Shown in pieces: positions 6,732-12,329 of a DNA stretch of 12,329 nucleotides. The notes under the pieces were generated by a model. It was not told the DNA's origin. It did no database searches and worked only from the letters and a program-made list of their open reading frames with translations. The DNA is from Bacteroides sp. CAG:545 (GTDB lineage Bacteria; Bacteroidota; Bacteroidia; Bacteroidales; UBA932). The position numbers and the translations under genes were made by a program. The number at the start of each line of letters is the position of its first letter. The first letter of the stretch is position 1. The stretch is from NCBI GenBank assembly GCA_000432515.1, contig HF995995.1, positions 75,892 through 88,220 of the forward strand. Reading direction: 5' to 3'.

Positions 6732-8936
6732 ATGGACAACAAATTCAAGAGAACGCTTGTGACTTGCGCGCTTCCGTATGCCAACGGACCAGTGCATATC
6801 GGTCATCTTGCCGGAGTGTATGTCCCGGCTGATATCTATGTGAGATATCTGAGAATGCGTGGCGAAGATGTCCTTTATGTGTGCGGAAGTGACGAGCATG
6901 GAGTGCCTATCACCATTGCCGCTAAACGTCAGGGATGTTCACCTCAGGACATTGTGGACAAATATCATAAGATAATCAAGGATTCATTCTCCGGTCTGGG
7001 CATCAACTTCGATATCTATTCCAGGACATCATCCAAGGTCCACGAGAAGAACGCATCGGAGTTCTTCCGCAAACTTTATGATGAAGACAAATTCATCACC
7101 AAGGAGTCGGAGCAGTTCTTCGATCCGGAAGCCAAGACCTTCCTTGCAGACCGCTATATTACAGGAACTTGCCCTAAATGCGGCAACCCGAATGCCTATG
7201 GCGACCAGTGCGAGAAATGCGGCAGCACCCTCAGCCCGGAAGAGCTGATAGACCCGAAATCCACACTTAGCGGCAGCAAGCCTATAAAGGTGATGACCAA
7301 GCACTGGTATCTGCCTCTGGACCAGTATGAGCCGTGGCTCCGCGAGTGGATTCTCGAGCAGCACAAGGAGTGGAAGACCAATGTCTATGGTCAATGCAAG
7401 TCCTGGCTGGATGCTCATCTTCAGCCACGTGCCGTGAGCCGTGACCTGGACTGGGGCGTTCCGGTGCCTGTCGATGGAGCGGAAGGTAAGGTGCTCTACG
7501 TATGGTTCGACGCGCCTATCGGCTACATCTCCAACACTCAGGAACTGCTTCCGAAGAGTTGGGAGAAATGGTGGAAGTCCCAGGAGACCAAGCTGGTGCA
7601 CTTTATCGGAAAGGACAATATCGTCTTCCATTGCATCGTGTTCCCGTCAATGCTGAAAGCTTATGGTGACGGCTACATCCTCCCGGACAATGTCCCTGCC
7701 AATGAGTTCCTCAATCTCGAAGGTGACAAGATCTCTACATCCAAGAACTGGGCTGTATGGGCTCACGAATATCTGGAGGAATTCCCTGGAAAACAGGATG
7801 TCATGAGATATGTGCTTACTGCCAATGCTCCTGAGACCAAGGACAATGATTTCAGTTGGAAGGAGTTCCAACAGCGCAACAACAGCGAGCTCGTGGCCAT
7901 TTTCGGAAACTTCGTGAACAGGGCCGTTGTCCTGACCCACAAGTATTTCGAGGGCAAGGTTCCTGCTGCGGGAGAGCTGCTTGACATTGACAAGGAAGCA
8001 TTGGCACAGGTGCCGGTTCTCAAGGAATCATTGGCGAAGAACATTGAGACTTATCATTTCCGCGAAGCGCTGAAGGATGCGATGTCCATCGCCCGTCTCG
8101 GAAACAAGTATATCTCTGATACTGAGCCGTGGAAGGTGGCAAAGACGGATATGGCGCGTACTGCGACGATACTGAATGTCAGCCTTCAGATCTGTGCTGA
8201 CCTCGCTATCGCATTCGAGCCGTTCACGCCGTTTGCTGCCGAGAAGCTTCGCAAGATGCTGGATGTCAGCTTCTGTGCCGGTGTTGACCACAGGCATGGC
8301 GAGCAGGAGACCGTCAATACATACAAGGAAGGTGAAGGTGCTGCTCTTCATACCGTTTCGGCTCCGGAAGGTGCTGATGTGAAGGAAGTTGCGGCTGCAT
8401 GTCCTTGTCAGGGTGTGTGCCTCGGATGGGATGTCCTGGGAAATGGCAATCTGCTTCCTGAAGGTCATCAGCTCGGTGCTGCAGAATTGCTTTTCGCCAA
8501 GATTGAAGATGACGCCATCAAGGCTCAGACAGACCGTCTTGATGTCATCCGTGCTGCACGTGAGGCTGCCGAAAAAGCTGCTGCAGCAAATCAGGTGGCT
8601 CCGCAGAAGAATGAAGTGGAGTTCGATGATTTCGGAAAGATGGATATCCGTACTGCCACGGTTCTGGAGGCTGTCAAGGTCCCTAAATCTGACAAGTTGC
8701 TGAAGCTCACCATAGATACGGGCATTGACAAGAGAGTCATCGTGTCGGGCATCGCCAAGTTCTACACTCCGGAGGAGATGGTAGGCAAGCAGATCTGCAT
8801 CCTCGCGAACCTGAAGCCGCGTACGATTTTCGGCATCGAGTCCAAGGGTATGATTCTGATGGCCCGCCAGGGTGACGGCAAGATGCGTTTCATCACGCCT
8901 GCCGAGACCTTGCACAACGGCGCCGAAATCGGTTAG
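6732..8936 (+). CDS. metG: Methionyl-tRNA synthetase MetG, 734 aa, with C-terminal tRNA-binding domain
   Basis: The enzyme charges initiator and elongator tRNA-Met with methionine in the cytoplasm. The class I signatures are clear: PYANGPVHIGHLAG with HIGH at 22-25, and the KMSKS counterpart KISTS at 333-337 in LEGDKISTSKNW. A zinc knuckle lies in the connective peptide (CPKC at 147-150 and CEKC at 160-163). The anticodon-binding helical domain spans about 375-510. An insertion at about 515-563, with four cysteines and two histidines, precedes the expected GWDVLGNGNLLPEGHQLG segment. Residues from about 629 to 734 form the dimerising OB-fold tRNA-binding domain (FDDFGKMDIRTATVLEAVKV... IVSGIAKFYTPEEMVGKQ). 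ATG 6732 follows an AT-rich leader typical of the group and gives the usual N-terminus. It is the last gene of the apparent operon; a hairpin lies 31 bases past the stop. Confidence 0.97.
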   Translation: MDNKFKRTLVTCALPYANGPVHIGHLAGVYVPADIYVRYLRMRGEDVLYVCGSDEHGVPITIAAKRQGCSPQDIVDKYHKIIKDSFSGLGINFDIYSRTSSKVHEKNASEFFRKLYDEDKFITKESEQFFDPEAKTFLADRYITGTCPKCGNPNAYGDQCEKCGSTLSPEELIDPKSTLSGSKPIKVMTKHWYLPLDQYEPWLREWILEQHKEWKTNVYGQCKSWLDAHLQPRAVSRDLDWGVPVPVDGAEGKVLYVWFDAPIGYISNTQELLPKSWEKWWKSQETKLVHFIGKDNIVFHCIVFPSMLKAYGDGYILPDNVPANEFLNLEGDKISTSKNWAVWAHEYLEEFPGKQDVMRYVLTANAPETKDNDFSWKEFQQRNNSELVAIFGNFVNRAVVLTHKYFEGKVPAAGELLDIDKEALAQVPVLKESLAKNIETYHFREALKDAMSIARLGNKYISDTEPWKVAKTDMARTATILNVSLQICADLAIAFEPFTPFAAEKLRKMLDVSFCAGVDHRHGEQETVNTYKEGEGAALHTVSAPEGADVKEVAAACPCQGVCLGWDVLGNGNLLPEGHQLGAAELLFAKIEDDAIKAQTDRLDVIRAAREAAEKAAAANQVAPQKNEVEFDDFGKMDIRTATVLEAVKVPKSDKLLKLTIDTGIDKRVIVSGIAKFYTPEEMVGKQICILANLKPRTIFGIESKGMILMARQGDGKMRFITPAETLHNGAEIG

Positions 8937-8967
8937 GCGCATCGCGTTAGTGATTGAATATCAACGT

Positions 8968-9016
8968 TTTAGCCACTTTTAGAGTTGTGAAAACAGTAAC
9001 TCTGAAAGTGGCTAAA
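8968..9016 (+). terminator. Strong hairpin after metG, probable terminator
   Basis: The left arm 8968-8986 (TTTAGCCACTTTTAGAGTT) pairs with the right arm 8998-9016 (AACTCTGAAAGTGGCTAAA), leaving an 11-base loop. In RNA the stem is 19 continuous pairs with a single U-G wobble. It begins 31 bases after the metG stop. The downstream ATATTTAATT is only moderately U-rich, so it is not a textbook intrinsic terminator. It might also stop transcripts coming from the convergent operon. Confidence 0.6.
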
Positions 9017-9058
9017 TATTTAATTATCAATGGTTTACGCGGTGCGCGTATCATGCCA

Positions 9059-9214
9059 CATCTACCTGGATATACACCTGAACATCCACCGGGACATCTA
9101 CCTGGACATTCACCTAAACGTCTACCTAAACGTCTACCTGGACATCTACCTGAACATCTACCTGGACATCCACCTGAACGTCCACCTGAACGTCCACCTG
9201 CACCTCTACCTCAT
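9059..9214. repeat. Degenerate 12-base tandem repeat, 13 copies
   Basis: Thirteen consecutive units fit the consensus CRTYYACCTGRA, the commonest being CATCTACCTGGA (units 1, 4 and 9 are identical). Units start every 12 bases from 9059 without an insertion or deletion. Most differences between the first twelve units are transitions, concentrated at unit positions 2, 4, 5, 10 and 11, while ACC at positions 6-8 is nearly invariant. The last unit (CCTCTACCTCAT) is more diverged and grades into the pyrimidine-rich DNA that follows. There are no spacers, so it is a minisatellite, not a CRISPR array. Confidence 0.92.
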
Positions 9215-9270
9215 CTTACCTCCGCCTCGCCGCTAACCGCTTCTCGACCTCCGCTTCACTGCCTCGCTCC

Positions 9271-9924
9271 TCAGTCCGTCAACGCAATCAAAGTCCATTC
9301 GCTGGTCTTGCCCTCCTCATCTACCGTGAACTTGCGCTCGTAGAAGCAGTCGAGAGTTACAGGGAATGCGCTGATTTCCTGGACATTGCCGTTGAAATCC
9401 GTGGTGGAGACGACCCTCGAGCCTTTCAGACCGAGCTTCATGTCAGTAATGACCAGTTTCGACCTGCTGTCCACGGCACTGCCTGCTGCCTTCTTCACCT
9501 TGATACTGACCTTGCGGGTTTCAGGGAATATGGTGGATTCGCCTACCTGGTTCTCGCATTTCACGTATCTTTCCACAGGCTGCTCAGACGTGATGGTCCA
9601 TTCATATTCACGGAAATTGGACAGCGTCACCTTATATGGAGACGACAAGTCTATAATCCCGCCATCAGTGAATCCGGCATCAGGGCACTTGGCCCCGTCA
9701 GAAATCTTTACGGTCTTGATAATCAGCTTGTCAGCCCAGACCTCCTCGCCCAGAACCACATTGACAGACAGATTGGATGCGTCTATTCTGGAGGAAACCT
9801 GCCCCTCGATCTCAAACGAGGTAATCTCTGCAGGAATCTTCGGCAGCTGCATGTCATTCTTGATGCTGCAGGAAACAGCTCCCGCAGCAAGAAGAACCAA
9901 TGCTATGTGATGCAGTCGTTTCAT
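9271..9924 (-). CDS. Lipoprotein resembling the N-terminal module of PCMD proteins, 217 aa
   Basis: The start was set at 9924, which gives MKRLHHIALVLLAAGAVSC, a lipoprotein signal with Cys19 and a slightly relaxed lipobox. An upstream in-frame codon at 9951 lies inside the preceding gene. After the signal come SIKNDMQLPKIPAEITSFEI, LSVNVVLGEEVWADKLIIKT, a DLSSPYKVTLSNFREYEWTI segment, and QPVERYVKCENQVGES. From memory, this run is characteristic of the N-terminal beta-rich part of Bacteroidales lipoproteins that continue into a PCMD (putative carbohydrate metabolism) domain. Here the protein ends after TLDCFYERKFTVDEEGKTSEW, so no PCMD domain follows. Its start lies one base past the stop of the DUF4493-PCMD gene, implying translational coupling. 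It is probably surface-exposed; the function is unknown. It could be a truncated relative or a deliberately standalone module. Confidence 0.8.
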   Translation of the reverse strand: MKRLHHIALVLLAAGAVSCSIKNDMQLPKIPAEITSFEIEGQVSSRIDASNLSVNVVLGEEVWADKLIIKTVKISDGAKCPDAGFTDGGIIDLSSPYKVTLSNFREYEWTITSEQPVERYVKCENQVGESTIFPETRKVSIKVKKAAGSAVDSRSKLVITDMKLGLKGSRVVSTTDFNGNVQEISAFPVTLDCFYERKFTVDEEGKTSEWTLIALTD

Positions 9925-9925
9925 A

Positions 9926-11698
9926 TTACAATTCAGCCGGGTCGTAAACAAATGAGAACTCGTCCAGATACAGCACCGTGCCCTTGCCTCCGGTGAAGAA
10001 ATCGCCGTATTTGCTGGCTGCAGCCACGATGACTATCATATTCGGCTTTCTGGTCAGGTCCCTGTACTCGAGTTTGATTTCAAATGGCTCATAACCATTG
10101 ACAAGACCCTCCTTGGTGCTGGTCACCGTTCCGCTCTCAAGCTTTCCGTAAGCGATGACATCACTTCCGTTGATGTCCACAAACTGCTTCTTCTGAGTGT
10201 CAATATGGTACATCGTGGTTCTGTCAGTCAGGAAAATCTGAATCTGGCAGGTGTCAGGACGGCCTTTGAGTTCAGTGTAAGGAGACTTGGCATGAGTGAT
10301 GGCAACTGGTCTGTAATCCATGTAACCCTTCAGTGCAAGAGGACGCGAATAGAACGGCGTTCCCCAGTCCAGAGTGGCTCCAGGATTGGACAGGCTGGCA
10401 ATCGCCTTGCCGAATTTGCCCGTGAAGATGTTGCCGGCAGCGAAAATGTCCATAGTGGCCGCGAGACTCTCCAGTTTGGCTGCCTTCTTGCCCTCTCCCG
10501 GCACAGCCACGTGGCTGCTTTCAGGATTGGTAGGAACAGTTCCCAATGAAGCGGAACCAGGGTTCGCCGTATCCCAGATAAGCGGTTCACCCTGAATGTC
10601 CGGCATAGGAGCCTTGCCGTTCATATACCATGAGTCGAAACTCATATTGCTCAGGACAGCAGCCGCCTCTGTGGTGAATGCTATCTGCTTCTTGCCCGCT
10701 TCCTTGTCTGTCTTGGCGCGGACTACATAGTTCTTGCCCGGTGTAAGACCAGTGAGCCTTGCCGTAAACGATTTGTTTTCGGCGTCAGTCTTTATCTCGC
10801 CTGTGAAATCAGTCCACTCCTCGGTCCCCACCATCTTGTACTGAAGCTTCAGCCCGGCAGGTACGGAAGTCGATTTCAGCGAACCTTTCACGTCGGCGAA
10901 CAAAGCCCATGCATTCACGCTCTTGGCCTCAGCCTCAGAACTCGTGAAATCCAGCAGGAGGTCGAAACTGCGCTCCGTCATCTCGTCATCGAGAACGATC
11001 CGCAGTCCGGCAGCTCCGGTATTCGGGTCCACCGTCGCCACCTTGAAGTTCAATGCGTATTTCTGCTTTCCTTTCACGTCGGCGTAAGTCTCTGACCTTG
11101 TGAAGGTTCTGTTTGCATTGTTTGTCAATGAAAGTGTCCAGGTCAATATCCCTGAAGGCTTGAAATAACCTGTTTTTCCGAGTGTGCCCTCAGCCTTGTT
11201 CCAGACCAGAGACCCTGTGCCGTTGCTTACGGTCAGGGACCAGTTCTTGAAATTGGCATCGAAATCAGCCTCTGCGAAAGTAGGCTCTACCAGCACATCG
11301 GAAAGCGTGCAGGTAACATCTGCATTGACCACCTGGTCCGGAAGCACCGTCACATCGGCCTCGCCATAGTAGCGTGGTGAATCGAAGACGGCTTCCACGG
11401 TTTCGCGGTTCTGTGCAGTTACCCTGTACTTCGCGCAGTTCAACTGGAGCGGCTCGGTGAGCAGCGTCCTGTGGTCGCTGATGGTGTTCAGCAGTTCACT
11501 TCCCTTATAGATATTCAGCGTGAACGGATCATCCGCACTTACGTCAGCCTTGGTCTTTATGACATTGACAGACATGTCCTGCTCAATCCCGGCCGTGAGG
11601 TATCCGTGCTTCCCGGAATCCACAGCCTCCCTGCTGCAACCCAGCAAAGCACTGGCCGCAACCGCTGAAAGAATGTATTTCTTATATTTTACAATCAT
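9926..11698 (-). CDS. DUF4493 - Fn3-like - PCMD surface lipoprotein, 590 aa
   Basis: MIVKYKKYILSAVAASALLG followed by Cys21 is a lipoprotein signal with a good lipobox (ALLGC). Residues 30-220 read as a DUF4493 domain: repeated beta-strands with the characteristic LNCAKYRVTAQN, FDSPRYYGEADVTV, and GYFKPSGILTWTLSLTNN segments. Residues about 250-345 resemble a fibronectin type III fold (LQYKMVGTEEWTDF, LTGLTPGKNYVVRAKT, then FTTE). From about 348 to 590 the sequence matches what I know of the PCMD domain: NMSFDSWYMNGK, PLIWDTANPGSASLGT, FYSRPLALKGYMDYRP, and the closing YLDEFSFVYD. PCMD is a jelly-roll domain presumed to bind or act on carbohydrate, though this is not proven. The gene starts 39 bases after the upstream gene and is one base from the downstream one, so it sits in the middle of an operon. 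Confidence 0.87.
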   Translation of the reverse strand: MIVKYKKYILSAVAASALLGCSREAVDSGKHGYLTAGIEQDMSVNVIKTKADVSADDPFTLNIYKGSELLNTISDHRTLLTEPLQLNCAKYRVTAQNRETVEAVFDSPRYYGEADVTVLPDQVVNADVTCTLSDVLVEPTFAEADFDANFKNWSLTVSNGTGSLVWNKAEGTLGKTGYFKPSGILTWTLSLTNNANRTFTRSETYADVKGKQKYALNFKVATVDPNTGAAGLRIVLDDEMTERSFDLLLDFTSSEAEAKSVNAWALFADVKGSLKSTSVPAGLKLQYKMVGTEEWTDFTGEIKTDAENKSFTARLTGLTPGKNYVVRAKTDKEAGKKQIAFTTEAAAVLSNMSFDSWYMNGKAPMPDIQGEPLIWDTANPGSASLGTVPTNPESSHVAVPGEGKKAAKLESLAATMDIFAAGNIFTGKFGKAIASLSNPGATLDWGTPFYSRPLALKGYMDYRPVAITHAKSPYTELKGRPDTCQIQIFLTDRTTMYHIDTQKKQFVDINGSDVIAYGKLESGTVTSTKEGLVNGYEPFEIKLEYRDLTRKPNMIVIVAAASKYGDFFTGGKGTVLYLDEFSFVYDPAEL

Positions 11699-11737
11699 GA
11701 TAATTATCTTTTCAAAAGTCTGACAATCAAGTTTTTC

Positions 11738-12329
11738 CTACTTCTTGTAGTAGAACGTGGCCGCTTTTGAAAGAGTCCTCCCGGCCTCATCTTTAAGTTT
11801 GAGGGTGAAGACGTGATTCGTATTGTCATAAGTGTCAGGACTTGCACTTGTGATGCTGTAGAGCATTGGCAGAAGCCCGGAAAGCTTGAACTCCACATTG
11901 TCCTTTCCCTTCAGCTGGTCGCCGGTAGGGAGGAGGGAACTGAGGTTTTCGATCGCAGTAGCGTCGTCGATGAGGTCGAGGTCCACGCTGCCGTCAGAAA
12001 GCACATTCTGCGGGCTGACCATGTCAGGCAGAAGCGAGTTCAGTGCAGGTGAATTCACATTGACAATGAAACTGTTGATTTTTCCAGGAGCCTTGATATT
12101 GATGGTGACGTCCATGGTCTCGGCGAGCGGCTGGGCAGCGAAATCAGGATTGCTTGCCCATACGAGCTGAGGCGCATTTTCGTCCGGTTCCGGTTTCTCA
12201 GGATCAGGGTTCTCCGGTTTCGGCTTTTCAGGATCCGGAATAGGGATTTCCTCGAATCCTCCCACGGTGACATTTTCGTTCCTGACATTGACGCTGCCGT
12301 CCACGGTGAGCGTAATCTGCTGAACCTCA
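11738..12329 (-). CDS. Surface protein with proline-rich linker and Ig-like C-terminal domain, partial
   Basis: The frame is open to the right edge, so 196 C-terminal residues are visible and the true start is outside. A GTG at 12304 is in frame but is not a persuasive start, since EVQQITLT upstream continues the same beta-strand pattern. Residues 1-27 of the visible part are beta-rich. Next comes a linker of about 25 residues made of P, E, K, D and N (PDPEKPKPENPDPEKPEP), then a domain from APQLVWASNPDF to the end. That domain has VTINIKAPGKINSFIVNVNS, LDLIDDATAIENLSSLLPTG and FTLKLKDEAGRTLSKAATFY. I recall similar C-terminal domains in Bacteroidales lipoproteins encoded next to DUF4493 proteins, so this is probably the first member of the lipoprotein set in view. 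Its function is unknown, and its N-terminal signal cannot be checked here. Confidence 0.75.
   Translation of the reverse strand, partial: EVQQITLTVDGSVNVRNENVTVGGFEEIPIPDPEKPKPENPDPEKPEPDENAPQLVWASNPDFAAQPLAETMDVTINIKAPGKINSFIVNVNSPALNSLLPDMVSPQNVLSDGSVDLDLIDDATAIENLSSLLPTGDQLKGKDNVEFKLSGLLPMLYSITSASPDTYDNTNHVFTLKLKDEAGRTLSKAATFYYKK

Larger units (their letters stand above)
8937..9270. other. Gene-poor convergent intergenic region
   Basis: This 334-base stretch separates metG from the convergent lipoprotein operon. It holds a 19-bp hairpin (8968-9016), a 12-base tandem repeat block (9059-9214) and a pyrimidine-rich tail (9215-9270) with two CCTCCGC motifs (9219 and 9250) and no hairpin that I can find. 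Two + strand frames stay open across the repeats because 12 is a multiple of three. I see no similarity to a known protein in either, so I do not call a gene. Confidence 0.7.

Noticed and set aside
7029..7631. 200-codon open frame on the - strand opposite metG
   Set aside because: Shadow of metG: it has no signal peptide, motif or promoter of its own.
8028..8942. 304-codon open frame on the - strand opposite metG
   Set aside because: It is antisense to a full-length, clearly conserved enzyme and has no recognisable domain; its openness reflects the codon bias of metG.
8968..9016. Inverted repeats of an invertible promoter or of an insertion sequence
   Set aside because: The arms are separated by only 11 bases, leaving no room for a promoter or gene, and no recombinase or transposase is nearby.
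9059..9214. CRISPR array
   Set aside because: Units are 12 bases with no spacers between them, and no cas genes are in the window.
8954..9343. 129-codon + strand frame reading HLPG/HLPE motifs through the repeats
   Set aside because: It begins at TTG, crosses the hairpin, and overlaps the 3' end of the convergent lipoprotein gene; its proline-rich content is explained by the 12-base repeat.

Overview
The window looks like chromosome from a member of the order Bacteroidales (Bacteroidota). The clues are several lipoproteins with families typical of that order (BACON, fimbrillin-like, DUF4493, PCMD-type), TAnnTTTG promoter -7 boxes, little sign of Shine-Dalgarno sites, and DnaG and MetG proteins of Bacteroidales type. 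Base composition is moderate, near half G+C by eye. I cannot name a genus. No transposase, phage gene, CRISPR array, tRNA or rRNA was seen. All family names come from reading the translated sequence without a database search.

Layout, left to right. (1) Positions 1-317, + strand: the C-terminal part of a CYTH-domain (triphosphate tunnel) protein whose start lies outside the window. Its stop codon abuts the stop codon of the next, convergent gene with no base between. (2) Positions 318-3778, - strand: a two-gene surface-lipoprotein operon. The promoter-proximal gene encodes a 688-residue lipoprotein with a BACON-like domain, an EF-hand calcium loop and about 21 leucine-rich repeats. Seventeen bases later comes a 458-residue fimbrillin-like lipoprotein. 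(3) Positions 3779-3887: a divergent promoter region with mirrored TATATTTG boxes. (4) Positions 3888-8936, + strand: an apparent housekeeping operon with a six-helix DUF308/HdeD-like membrane protein, DNA primase (dnaG) and methionyl-tRNA synthetase (metG). (5) Positions 8937-9270: a gene-poor stretch holding a strong hairpin just after metG and thirteen copies of a degenerate 12-base tandem repeat. (6) Positions 9271-12329, - strand: three tightly spaced genes for surface-type proteins. They are a partial protein with a proline-rich linker and an Ig-like C-terminal domain, a DUF4493-Fn3-PCMD lipoprotein, and a 217-residue lipoprotein resembling the N-terminal module of PCMD proteins but lacking the PCMD domain.

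The conserved core (dnaG, metG, CYTH) is therefore bracketed by two independent surface-lipoprotein operons of the kind used in Bacteroidales for adhesion or glycan-related surface functions. I see no convincing new defence or mobile system. The parts most worth a second look are the 12-base minisatellite with its flanking hairpin, a cysteine-bearing insertion in MetG, and the standalone PCMD-partner protein coupled by a single base to the DUF4493-PCMD gene.
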